From Paludibacterium sp. B53371 (GTDB taxonomy: Bacteria; Pseudomonadota; Gammaproteobacteria; Burkholderiales; Chromobacteriaceae), in NCBI RefSeq assembly GCF_018802765.1, contig NZ_CP069163.1, positions 2,614,311 through 2,678,310 on the forward strand: a DNA stretch of 64,000 nucleotides, written 5' to 3'. This document shows, one piece after another, positions 1-8,296 of the stretch. The notes beneath the pieces are model-generated. The model ran no database searches. It was not told where the DNA came from and worked only from the letters and a program-made list of their open reading frames with translations. Both the position numbers and the translations under genes were made by a program. How positions within the stretch are numbered: position 1 is the first letter of the stretch; each line of letters begins with the position of its first letter.

Positions 1-553
1 TGGCGCTGATGCCAGCCCAGGTCGGCGAATCCCAACGGATGGTATTCTTGGCACGGCCGTCGCCAGCAAAGAACTTGGTGCCGCCATCCGGCGAAGCACC
101 GTAGAACGGAGCAGGCAGCAAGCCGTTATCATAGGTCGGTACGGTCGCATAGCCGCGGTCACCGCGGGCGCCACCCAGATTATCGGCCGCTTCGTTGTCG
201 CCCAGAATGTCATTCACATAGCCGATGCGCAGTACACCGAAGGAATCGTGGCTCAGGCCGATATAGGTCTGGCGGTTGGCCCACAGACCCGAACCACTGC
301 CACCGGTCGGCACGCCGTCGGTGTTGAAACCGTTTTCAACCTTGAACAGCGCCTTCAGGCCATTGCCCAGATCTTCTTCACCAGTGAAACGGATCTTGGA
401 ACCGTAGTCATCGACACCAGTCTGGCGAACACCCTTCTCAGTGGTCTTGGTCGAGCCAATACCAACGGCCAGGTTGCCGGAGATGGTGACATCTGCGTGA
501 GCCAACACAGGCAGAGCGGCTGCCACTGCAATAACGAGAGAGAGTTTTTTCAT
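1..553 (-). CDS. Gram-negative porin, neisserial type (partial, C-terminus outside window)
   Basis: Outer-membrane beta-barrel porin for passive diffusion of small solutes. The visible 184 residues begin MKKLSLVIAVAAALPVLAHA, a signal peptide probably cut after AHA, followed by DVTISGNLAVG, the first-strand motif of neisserial/comamonad general porins. Strand motifs such as IRFTGEEDLGNGLKALFKVE and the loop motif RQTYIGLS also fit the family. Full-length members have about 330-380 residues, so roughly half the barrel lies beyond position 1. It is the first gene of its transcript, with a long upstream non-coding region. Substrate preference cannot be read from the sequence. Confidence 0.93.
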   Translation of the reverse strand, partial: MKKLSLVIAVAAALPVLAHADVTISGNLAVGIGSTKTTEKGVRQTGVDDYGSKIRFTGEEDLGNGLKALFKVENGFNTDGVPTGGSGSGLWANRQTYIGLSHDSFGVLRIGYVNDILGDNEAADNLGGARGDRGYATVPTYDNGLLPAPFYGASPDGGTKFFAGDGRAKNTIRWDSPTWAGISA

Positions 554-1096
554 TTTTTCGTTTTTCCACATTGATATTCAGGGCGCAGCACGGATCACGC
601 ACTGCGCTGACCGAGTCTGCATGCCAGGTCGGTGATGGCCGCCTGTTCATGTCAGGTGGGTATGATTCTGTAATCGAGCGATATTAGAGTCAATTAACAT
701 TGTTGAAGTCGCATCAAACCACCCCTGTCGCTCGACGCCCAATCGGCGTAAAACCGCTGTCACAAAAGTCATTTGAAATTCATGCAGCGCTAAACATTTG
801 GAAACAAAAGAGATTTTTATCGAACATTTTTTTGTTGCATTACAACATTGCGACAATATTTGTTGTAAAAAAGCCATACAACGGACGAAATACAAATTTC
901 TTCATTCTTTAATGAGACACCTTTGGGTGGCTTGTGTTCTCTTTCTGCAACAGTTCTTGAGCATCACGCCAGCGTATTGACATTGTCATCCACACATAGT
1001 CAATGCTGTAAAGTTATACAAATTCACGTCCGAGAAAAATGACAACAGCCTAACTGTCCGACAAAAAAACAGCGGCCACACTTGCCGCCGAACAGA
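554..1096 (-). promoter_or_regulatory. Long A+T-rich region upstream of the porin gene
   Basis: 543 bases without a convincing gene. The part between about 780 and 1075 is far richer in A and T than its surroundings. It contains an inverted repeat TACAACA/TGTTGTA (841-847 and 861-867) near two other ttgttg motifs. The region presumably carries the porin promoter and a long leader. The short open frames on both strands here lack ribosome sites or recognisable motifs. No exact promoter is assigned. Confidence 0.4.
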
Positions 1097-1522
1097 TCAG
1101 AGGGCTGCCGGATCGGCGGATGGCATGGCCAGCCAGGCATGAAGCTGTGGATGTAACTGGCCAGGGTCGCAGCGCCGGATCGCCGTCAAGGTCAACGGCA
1201 ACAACTCGGCCACCTCCGGCCCTGGTCGCACAAGGGCCGCACCTTCGGCAATGAACAAAGCGCAGTATTCCTCATCCAGCAGCAGGACAGGTCCGGGCCT
1301 CAGAGGCAAATCCTTCACACCCAGTTCTTCCTGCAACTCTCTTCGCGCGGCCTGCAACAAGGATTCTCCGGGCTCCACACCACCGCCCGCGGCAAAATCC
1401 AGGCAACCAGGATAATCGGCATCATCGAAGGCACGCCGTTGCCAGAGGTACTGCTCACCTTGCTGCCACAGGATCAACACACTGGTGGCTTGATGGGGCA
1501 TGGTCATGATGGCTCCTGGCAA
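1097..1522 (-). CDS. Nudix hydrolase
   Basis: A 141-residue Nudix-fold pyrophosphatase. The Nudix box is complete at about residues 46-68 (GGGVEPGES...ARRELQEELGV), with the REL..EE metal-binding residues, so it should be active on a nucleoside-diphosphate-linked substrate. The substrate is not identifiable. In-frame starts at residues 1, 6 and 8 are possible; MPHQATSVLIL is closest to the usual family N-terminus. It lies 54 bases after the acetyltransferase gene on the same strand and may be the last gene of that operon. It could act in house-cleaning or on UDP-linked intermediates, given the two cell-wall genes upstream. Confidence 0.85.
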   Translation of the reverse strand: MPGAIMTMPHQATSVLILWQQGEQYLWQRRAFDDADYPGCLDFAAGGGVEPGESLLQAARRELQEELGVKDLPLRPGPVLLLDEEYCALFIAEGAALVRPGPEVAELLPLTLTAIRRCDPGQLHPQLHAWLAMPSADPAAL

Positions 1523-1576
1523 GAAAGGCCGGCCATGTTAGCAATCGTGTCACTCTCCATGCAAATGGAATGAACA

Positions 1577-2071
1577 CTACACTAAAAGATGAGAATCACT
1601 TGAGGCAGGGTGACGGCGAATCAGCCGCACCAAAGAGAGAGGAGGCTCACCGACACACCAGCGGCGAACCTCGACAAAACCGAAATCTTGATACAGGGAC
1701 AGCGCGGGCTGATTGGCGAGCGCCGTCTGGACGTGCAATGTCTGCCGCGGGCAATCCGCCAGCAGGGACTGCATCAGAGCCCGTGCGACCCCCTGACGGT
1801 GGCTGCCCGGATCAACCACCAGAGAAGCGATGCACCAGCCCCCGTCAGGATCAGGCTCAATCGCCAGGGCCCCCAGCAAGCGTGCCCCCTGCCAGGCCCC
1901 GCGATACTGCCAGGCAGTCGCTTGCAGTACCTCGAGCCCGACCTGCAGCGGTGGAAAGTCCTGTAGCCCGAGCAAGGCCGCCTCATGGAGATAAGCGGCG
2001 CGATGCACCGCCAGCAAGGTTGTGGCAACGGCCTTGCTGGACAGATCGAGTGCCTCGATGAGCATCGGCAA
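1577..2071 (-). CDS. GNAT-family N-acetyltransferase
   Basis: A 164-residue protein with a GNAT fold. The acetyl-CoA binding motif is visible as SLVVDPGSHRQGVARAL (R/Q-x-x-G-x-G/A), followed by the C-terminal motif LANQPALSLYQDFGFVEVRR typical of motif B. The start codon directly abuts the stop of the ddlA gene, so the two are probably translationally coupled. The substrate is unknown; RimI-like protein acetylation and small-molecule acetylation are both possible. Its tight coupling to ddlA is the main clue that it may act on an amine related to the cell wall, but that is inference. Confidence 0.85.
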   Translation of the reverse strand: MPMLIEALDLSSKAVATTLLAVHRAAYLHEAALLGLQDFPPLQVGLEVLQATAWQYRGAWQGARLLGALAIEPDPDGGWCIASLVVDPGSHRQGVARALMQSLLADCPRQTLHVQTALANQPALSLYQDFGFVEVRRWCVGEPPLSLVRLIRRHPASSDSHLLV

Positions 2072-3169
2072 TCAGAGAATGGTGCTGGCCAGGGCCGTGT
2101 CCTGATGGTGACGTTCCAGCGCCAGATCAATCAGGGTACTGATCAGATCCCGATAGCTCAGACCACTGGCTTCCCACAGCTTGGGGTACATGCTGATGTT
2201 GGTGAACCCCGGCAAGGTATTGAGTTCGTTGATGATCACCTCGCCCGATGGCGTCAGGAACACGTCCACCCGGGCCATGCCACGGCAATCCAGCGCCTGG
2301 AAAGCCTGCACCGCGATGTCGCGGATGCGCTGATGGAGATCGTCCGGCAGGTCCGCCGGGGCCACCACACGGGCACCGCTGTCACTGATGTACTTGGTGT
2401 CGTAAGAGTAGAACTCGTCGCTCAGTACAATCTCGCCACAAACACTGGCCCGCGGCTGATCATTCCCCAGCACCGCACACTCGATCTCTCGACCGACAAT
2501 GGTCTGCTCGATCAACACCTTGTGATCAAAGCGCAGGGCCTGATCGATGGCCTGGTCGAACTCGCTGGCGTCATGCACCTTGCTGACCCCGACCGAGGAC
2601 CCCTGATTGGCCGGCTTGACGAACAGAGGCAGGCCAAGTTTGGCCTCGACATCGGCAAAACGCAGCGAGGCACGATTGGCACGCGTCACGCAGACAAAAG
2701 GCGCCACCGGCAAGCCGGCATCGCGCAACAGACGCTTGGCGACATCCTTGTCCATGCAGACTGCCGAGCCCAGCACACCACAGCCGACAAAAGGCAGATT
2801 GGCCATGCGCAGCAACCCCTGCAAGGAGCCATCCTCCCCCAGGGTGCCATGGACGATCGGAAACACCACGTCAATTTGTGCCAGCGGGTGGGCCGAAGCG
2901 GCGTGACGCAGTTGCTGACTGGCGGCGCCGGGCAGCAGCGACACCGACTGCCCAGAAGGTTTGAAGGCAATGCGGGCCGGATCATCGGCATGCAGCAGAT
3001 AATCGTTGGCCGGACTGACATGCCAGTTACCTTGTTTGTCGATGCCGATCAGCAGCACGTCAAAGCGCGCCGGATCCATGGCATTGGCAATATTCCTGGC
3101 CGACTGCAGAGACACCTCATGCTCGGCAGACTGACCGCCGAAGATCAGCCCTACTCTCAGTTTGCTCAT
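2072..3169 (-). CDS. ddlA: D-alanine--D-alanine ligase, DdlA type
   Basis: ATP-grasp ligase that makes D-alanyl-D-alanine for peptidoglycan precursors in the cytoplasm. At 365 residues it matches the longer DdlA/Bacillus-type class rather than the roughly 306-residue DdlB of division clusters. Visible motifs: [15 protein letters not shown] at the N-terminus; [23 protein letters not shown]; the omega-loop FYSYDTKYI, whose tyrosine fits D-Ala-D-Ala rather than D-Ala-D-Lac specificity; and the C-terminal [17 protein letters not shown] for magnesium/ATP. It starts 9 bases after the MurA-like gene, in one operon. It is probably a second ligase, since the division-cluster ddl is not here. Confidence 0.95.
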   Translation of the reverse strand: MSKLRVGLIFGGQSAEHEVSLQSARNIANAMDPARFDVLLIGIDKQGNWHVSPANDYLLHADDPARIAFKPSGQSVSLLPGAASQQLRHAASAHPLAQIDVVFPIVHGTLGEDGSLQGLLRMANLPFVGCGVLGSAVCMDKDVAKRLLRDAGLPVAPFVCVTRANRASLRFADVEAKLGLPLFVKPANQGSSVGVSKVHDASEFDQAIDQALRFDHKVLIEQTIVGREIECAVLGNDQPRASVCGEIVLSDEFYSYDTKYISDSGARVVAPADLPDDLHQRIRDIAVQAFQALDCRGMARVDVFLTPSGEVIINELNTLPGFTNISMYPKLWEASGLSYRDLISTLIDLALERHHQDTALASTIL

Positions 3170-3178
3170 ACCCCGTCC

Positions 3179-4483
3179 TCAATGACCGTTTTCGACCCAC
3201 TCGATACGCGCACCGAGTGAAACCAGGTTTTCGACAAACCGCGGGTGAGCACGACGGATCGGCGTGGCATTGAAGATCTTGGACTTGCCATCGATGCTGG
3301 CGGCCAGCATCAGCAGTGCAATGGCGACCCGGATGATGTAGGGGCTTTCGACTTCGGCGGCCACCAGATGCTTGCCACCAAAGGTCACCACGCGGTGCGG
3401 ATCGGAAATGAAGGCATGGGCACCGAACTTGCTCAGCTCCGAGGTCCAGCCGAGCGCCCCGTCGTAGACTTTGTTCCAGAACATCATATTGCCTTCGGCG
3501 CGGACACCCAGGGCAATGAAGATCGGCAGCAGATCCACGGCCAGATAGGGCCACGGCGCCGCCTCGACTTTTTGCAGCATGTTGCGGGTAAAGGGTTCCC
3601 GCACCCGCAGGCCGTCATCGACGAAGGCCTGCGACCAGCCGTCCTGATGCACCACGCGCACGCCGAATTTGGCAAAAGTACGATCAATCAGCGGGAAGAA
3701 CTCCGGCGCGCCGTTTTTGACCTGAATGTCACCACCGGTGATGGCGCCAAGCGCCAGGAAGGTCACCACTTCGTGGAAGTCTTCGACAAAGCTGAAGTCG
3801 ACACCATGCAGGGACTGCACGCCACGGATGGTCAGGCGCGAGGTGCCGATACCGTCGATCTCGGCGCCCATCTGCTGCATGAAGCGGCAGAACTCCTGCA
3901 CGTGCGGTTCGCAGGCTGCATTGGTCAGGGTCGAGGTGCCATCGGCCATGGCAGCGCCCATCACGAAGTTTTCGGTCGTGGTCACCGAGGCATAGTCCAG
4001 CCAGCAATCCTGCGCATGCAGGGGTTGCGGCGCCTTGACCAGCAGCATTTCCGCCCCGCGCAGCACCTCGGCACCAAAGCCCTGGAAAATCTCCACATGC
4101 GGGTCGATTTCACGCACCCCCAGGGTGCAGCCTTGCACATCGTTCTCGATGCGGGCACAACCGAAGCGCGCCAGCAGGGGAGGAACCAGCATGATGGAAG
4201 AGCGCATTTCTTCCGGCAGCCGGTTATGGGCAATGTCGAAATGTGTGTCGTGGTGGTGAATGGTCAACAGGCCCTGATCCAGCTCGCCTTCGACATGGCT
4301 GCCCAGCTCGCGGAACACCGACAGGATCTTGCGGACGTCGGTAATGTCCGGCACGCCTCGCAAGGTCACCGGTTCGCGGGTGAGCAATGTGGCGCACAGA
4401 ATCGGCAGCACGGCGTTTTTGTTGGCGGAAGGGGTAATACGGCCTTTAAGGGGTAGGCCGCCATGGACCACGAGATCAGACAT
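3179..4483 (-). CDS. UDP-N-acetylglucosamine 1-carboxyvinyltransferase (MurA-like)
   Basis: An EPSP-synthase-fold enolpyruvyl transferase of 434 residues, the size of MurA, which commits UDP-GlcNAc to peptidoglycan. The active-site Lys-Asn pair is present (SANKNAVLPIL). The catalytic cysteine loop aligns as QGCTLGVREIDPHVE, against the usual GGC.IGARPVDLH, so the cysteine is kept but the surrounding loop diverges; the GARPVDLH stretch is conserved in most MurA. That cysteine is the target of fosfomycin. In Neisseriales the main murA usually sits elsewhere (near hisG), so this may be a paralogue. It leads an operon with ddlA, a GNAT protein and possibly the Nudix hydrolase. Confidence 0.85.
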   Translation of the reverse strand: MSDLVVHGGLPLKGRITPSANKNAVLPILCATLLTREPVTLRGVPDITDVRKILSVFRELGSHVEGELDQGLLTIHHHDTHFDIAHNRLPEEMRSSIMLVPPLLARFGCARIENDVQGCTLGVREIDPHVEIFQGFGAEVLRGAEMLLVKAPQPLHAQDCWLDYASVTTTENFVMGAAMADGTSTLTNAACEPHVQEFCRFMQQMGAEIDGIGTSRLTIRGVQSLHGVDFSFVEDFHEVVTFLALGAITGGDIQVKNGAPEFFPLIDRTFAKFGVRVVHQDGWSQAFVDDGLRVREPFTRNMLQKVEAAPWPYLAVDLLPIFIALGVRAEGNMMFWNKVYDGALGWTSELSKFGAHAFISDPHRVVTFGGKHLVAAEVESPYIIRVAIALLMLAASIDGKSKIFNATPIRRAHPRFVENLVSLGARIEWVENGH

Positions 4484-4688
4484 GCCGGTTGTCCTGGAAA
4501 TGAAGTGAGATTAGCAACTCGCAATATTAAATGATTTGCGGGCGGCTGTGGCGTCACTTGCAGTCATCTGGGCGACACCGGAATAGGTCAGTGTCTCCAG
4601 AATGAGGCGAAGGCAGCAGAGGGTGGCTGGCACCAGACCTACCACCCTCGTCATGCGCTGACTGACGCGCGGTCCGCCGGCCGGCAAG

Positions 4689-6710
4689 TTACGGTGCGGG
4701 GGAAGCCGCGGCGCCTCCCCACTGCTGCCCACCCTGGAGCCAGGACAGGAAAGGCGGCGCCAGCAGGCGACTTCCCGCCCAGTTCAAGTGATCGGAATCC
4801 CGGTAGAGCAAAGTCCCGCTGTCGGTCACCTTGCATTGGCTTCGGCCACAGAACACATTGATCGGGTCGAACACTCGGACTTGCGGATTGTTGGCGACCA
4901 GTTTTTTCACCATCAAACGTGCCTGCCCCTGACGAGCCAGAACCGTCGTACGCGCCAGCTCGCAACGCGGCGTCAGCTTAAACAAAGGCCGCTGGACGCA
5001 ATCGTGGGTCAGGAAGGGCAACTCCGGCACATCCATCATGATGACGACAGACTTGTTGGCCTTGGTCAGGGCATGGATGGTGTTTTCCAGTCCGTGATAA
5101 AACAGCTCGGCCTTGCTGGCACCCGGCATATCGGGGCTACTCATCTGCACCGAGCTGGCCCAGTGGTCAATTTTGCGCTGGCCGGCGAAATCGGTATCCA
5201 GAATATAGTCAGCGAAGAAGGCCAGCACGACCGTGTGAATCGAGGCGTTCTCTTCGACATATTGCATGACACGGTCCCGCCGGGCGGCGCAATGGCGCAC
5301 GCCATTCGGCTCGTGGATCGTCAGACCAAGGGTGGGCGGACAACTCGGGTTGGCCAGCAACAGCCAGGCATGCTGCTGATCCATACTGGCGAATCCTGGA
5401 AACACGCTGCGCGCATGGCTGTCACCGATGACAACCCGATCCGGAGTCTGGTTGCCTGCCGAACGGCGGCAATATTCGGGCGCATTGGCCCCCTGGCCGA
5501 TGACGTCGGGGCACTGCGGAAAACGGCTGATACCATCATCCATCACCGACAGCGGCAACTTGATGCGGAAAGGAAGCCCATGGCGTCGCTCAGCATCGTG
5601 TCCCAGCCAGGCCACCAGGGCCATCAGCAGGCACAGCACAATAATTTTTCCCCGGCCGGGGATGCCGAAACGGATCGGTCGCTCGATCCAGCGCCAGCTG
5701 ATCCAGGCCAGCAGGATGCTCAGCGCGACGGCAAGACAGCGCCCCCACCAAGGCAGATCCTGCGCCAGCACGATGCGCGAGAAAGACAGAATCGGCCAAT
5801 GCCAGAGATACAGCGGGTAACTGATCAACCCGATCCAGACGGCAAGCGGATGGGACAGCAGCCGCCGGTTGAGCACGGCATCCGGTCCGGCATAAATCAG
5901 CAAGAAGGCACCCAGTACAGGCAGCGTGGCCCACCAGCCGGGAAAAGCAATCCGGCTTTCATCCAGCAAAAACACAGACCCGAGCAGAAGCACGCCACCG
6001 ATGACGGACAAGCCATGATACCCGGCTGGCGGCTGGCCAGCCTCCGCCGAGGTTCGACTTTTTACCACCCAGGCCAGCATGGCGCCCGCCAGCAACTCCC
6101 AAAAGCGGCTCAACGGCGAATAGAAACTACCGGCAGGATCAATCGCCATCAGGTGCAGACTGGACACGAACGAGGCGGCCATCAGCAACACAATCACCAC
6201 CGGCGTCGCACGGCGCAGGCGGTAGACGGCAAACAGAATCAAGGGCCAGGCGAAATAAAACTGCTCCTCCACCCCCAGCGACCATAAATGTAGCAGGGGT
6301 TTGGTGTGGGCCACCGTATCGAAATAACCCGTGTCCTGCCAAAGCAGCAGGTTGGCGTAAAAACCCGCGCCACCGAGCATTTCACGCCCCAGCGTCTGGA
6401 ACTCGTCGGGCAACAGGGCAAACCAGCCGAAAAAATAGCAACAGAGCATCACGACCGACAAAACAGGGAAAATCCGCTTGATTCGGTGGGCATAAAAGGT
6501 GGAGAAGCGAAAAGACCCGGCATCCATCCCCTTGTACATGATGCCGGAGATCAAATACCCCGAGATGACAAAGAAAATGTCTACCCCGACAAAGCCCCCC
6601 GGCAAGAGGCCGGGAAAAGCATGAAAACAGACCACGGAAAGCACGGCCAGCGCGCGCAGGCCGTCAATATCAGGACGATAATTTTGAATTTTTACGAGAT
6701 TCTGTGCCAC
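4689..6710 (-). CDS. OafA/YrhL-type membrane acyltransferase with C-terminal SGNH domain
   Basis: Integral inner-membrane O-acyltransferase that would acetylate a surface polysaccharide or peptidoglycan. The N-terminal part starts NYRPDIDGLRALAVLSVV, the signature of acyltransferase family 3, has FFVISGYLISGIMY, and about ten membrane segments. The C-terminal periplasmic SGNH-hydrolase-like domain shows block I (VVIGDSHARSVFPG) and block V (DSDHLNWAGS), so both halves look intact. I place the start at the GTG at 6710, just ahead of the conserved motif; a TTG at 6773 would add 21 non-conserved residues. It is probably monocistronic. The acceptor glycan is unknown. Confidence 0.88.
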   Translation of the reverse strand: MAQNLVKIQNYRPDIDGLRALAVLSVVCFHAFPGLLPGGFVGVDIFFVISGYLISGIMYKGMDAGSFRFSTFYAHRIKRIFPVLSVVMLCCYFFGWFALLPDEFQTLGREMLGGAGFYANLLLWQDTGYFDTVAHTKPLLHLWSLGVEEQFYFAWPLILFAVYRLRRATPVVIVLLMAASFVSSLHLMAIDPAGSFYSPLSRFWELLAGAMLAWVVKSRTSAEAGQPPAGYHGLSVIGGVLLLGSVFLLDESRIAFPGWWATLPVLGAFLLIYAGPDAVLNRRLLSHPLAVWIGLISYPLYLWHWPILSFSRIVLAQDLPWWGRCLAVALSILLAWISWRWIERPIRFGIPGRGKIIVLCLLMALVAWLGHDAERRHGLPFRIKLPLSVMDDGISRFPQCPDVIGQGANAPEYCRRSAGNQTPDRVVIGDSHARSVFPGFASMDQQHAWLLLANPSCPPTLGLTIHEPNGVRHCAARRDRVMQYVEENASIHTVVLAFFADYILDTDFAGQRKIDHWASSVQMSSPDMPGASKAELFYHGLENTIHALTKANKSVVIMMDVPELPFLTHDCVQRPLFKLTPRCELARTTVLARQGQARLMVKKLVANNPQVRVFDPINVFCGRSQCKVTDSGTLLYRDSDHLNWAGSRLLAPPFLSWLQGGQQWGGAAASPAP

Positions 6711-6960
6711 GAGAGATCCAGATCGGTCACGAACCAGCAGGGACCACCTGCTCAAAGCAGTTCGTCGCCACAAGGCTTCTATTCATCTAAAGAGGAATGC
6801 AAGTATACCCACCCCTTCTGACAGCGTCACCCAGAGGTATGCCAACGAAGAAACAGGGACGGCGATAAATGCCGGTCAACAGCGCACCATACAGGCAGCG
6901 CATGCCTTGCCACGATGAACAGGGTGCGAGCGCGGATCCCCCACAGGCCCTAACGACCCT

Positions 6961-8052
6961 TTATGCCTGATTTTCCATGGAAGACACCACATCGTGCCGT
7001 GCCCGGGACGGACCCGGCTGATAGTGGACAATCATGTGGCGACCTGCGGATTTGGCGCTGTACATGGCACTGTCGGCATGCAGCACCAGCTCCTCGGCCG
7101 TGGCGCCGTGGTCGGGAAACAGGCTGACGCCGATACTGGTACCGAGGCGAACCGACAGCTCGCCGACCTGCAGGGTCGGGCCGATGCTTTGCAGGATGCG
7201 GGCGGCAATCTGCCGGACCTTGTCGATAATGCCGGCGCCCTTGAGCAATACAATGAATTCATCCCCCCCCAGACGCGCCACGATATCCTCATCGCGCAGG
7301 ATCTGCCGCAGCTCGCCGGCCACGGCGATCAGCACCTGATCACCAATGACGTGGCCGTACTGGTCGTTGATGTGCTTGAAGTAATCCAGATCCAGAAACA
7401 GCACGGCCAGCTGGCGCTCGTGCCCGGCCAGCTCGCTGATGGCTTGCTCGAGCTGGCGGAAGAAATGCATGCGATTGGGCAGGCCGGTCAACGGATCAAA
7501 CCAGGCCAGTCGGGCCAGTTCCTGTTCGGCCAGCTTGCGCTGGGTGATATCGACATGCGTCCCCAGGATACGCAGCGCCCTGCCCCTGGCATCGCGCTCG
7601 ATGACACGCCCCTGATCCCACAGCCAGGTGACCGTCCCGTCCGGGCCGACGGTGCGGTACTGACTTTCATAGCGCGGCGTCTTGCCCGCCAGATGGGCAT
7701 GGTAGTTCGCCAGCACATGACCGGCATCTTCCGGATGCAATTTGGCACAGAAGGCATCGAAATTCGGCGCCATATCGCCATCCCGGAAGTTCTGCAGATT
7801 GAAAACCTTCAACTCCCCGGTCGGCGGCACGCCCTGCCACAGACACAGACCAGTCCCGTCCAATGCCGCGTCCAGCTTTTCATTCAGATCGCGAATGGTC
7901 GCCTGCGCCGAGGCCAGGTTGGCTTCCAACTGTGCAATGCGGGCGCGCAGTCGATCTGCTTCACCCTCCTCCATACTCACGCTCATACCCCTCTCGGCAA
8001 TGGTATTCGCCGACGACATTGTCGTGGCTGATCTATTTTGCATACTAACCAT
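6961..8052 (-). CDS. Diguanylate cyclase with PAS domain
   Basis: Cytoplasmic c-di-GMP synthase. Order of parts (about 363 residues from the ATG at 8052): a short coiled coil rich in Leu/Glu/Ala (about 30-65), one PAS/PAC domain ending ILGTHVDITQRKLAEQELARLAW, and a GGDEF domain beginning FDPLTGLPNR. The active site reads RLGGDEF. An inhibitory I-site RxxD (RDED) lies exactly five residues upstream, so product inhibition is expected. No membrane segment is seen, so the PAS domain probably senses a cytoplasmic cue. Several in-frame Met codons in the first 30 residues make the exact start uncertain. It has no close partner gene. Confidence 0.92.
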   Translation of the reverse strand: MVSMQNRSATTMSSANTIAERGMSVSMEEGEADRLRARIAQLEANLASAQATIRDLNEKLDAALDGTGLCLWQGVPPTGELKVFNLQNFRDGDMAPNFDAFCAKLHPEDAGHVLANYHAHLAGKTPRYESQYRTVGPDGTVTWLWDQGRVIERDARGRALRILGTHVDITQRKLAEQELARLAWFDPLTGLPNRMHFFRQLEQAISELAGHERQLAVLFLDLDYFKHINDQYGHVIGDQVLIAVAGELRQILRDEDIVARLGGDEFIVLLKGAGIIDKVRQIAARILQSIGPTLQVGELSVRLGTSIGVSLFPDHGATAEELVLHADSAMYSAKSAGRHMIVHYQPGPSRARHDVVSSMENQA

Positions 8053-8118
8053 ATCACCAGGCGCAAGCAATCAAGCCTTTGACTTAGAAATGGAAACATT
8101 TTGCAACCGCACAATGCC

Positions 8119-8147
8119 TTGCCAAAAGCGGCAAAACCGGCTAAATT
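8119..8147 (+). promoter_or_regulatory. Promoter of tRNA-Gly
   Basis: A -35 hexamer TTGCCA (8119-8124) and a -10 hexamer TAAATT (8142-8147) are separated by 17 bases and end 23 bases before the tRNA. The -35 matches the sigma-70 consensus in five of six positions. Confidence 0.55.
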
Positions 8148-8170
8148 CGTCCCCTCTTACGCGAAAGCAC

Positions 8171-8244
8171 GCGGGTGTAGCTCAATGGTAGAGCAGAAGC
8201 TTCCCAAGCTTACGACGAGGGTTCGATTCCCTTCACCCGCTCCA
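8171..8244 (+). tRNA. tRNA-Gly (anticodon CCC)
   Basis: A 74-base cloverleaf with CCA encoded. Acceptor arms GCGGGTG/CACCCGC pair fully, the D-arm contains AGCTCAATGGTAGAG, the anticodon loop TTCCCAA carries CCC, and the T-arm contains GGTTCGATTCC. It resembles E. coli glyU. It lies in the gap between the diguanylate cyclase and asmA genes, with its own promoter. Confidence 0.95.
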
Positions 8245-8296
8245 ACAGACCCATGCTAACCCGCACCGTTAGTCCAACGCCCGTCCTCCCCCTGCC

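Noticed and set aside
2072-3169. VanA-type D-Ala--D-Lac ligase (vancomycin resistance)
   Set aside because: The omega loop has the tyrosine of ordinary D-Ala-D-Ala ligases (FYSYDTKYI), and no vanH or vanX is adjacent.
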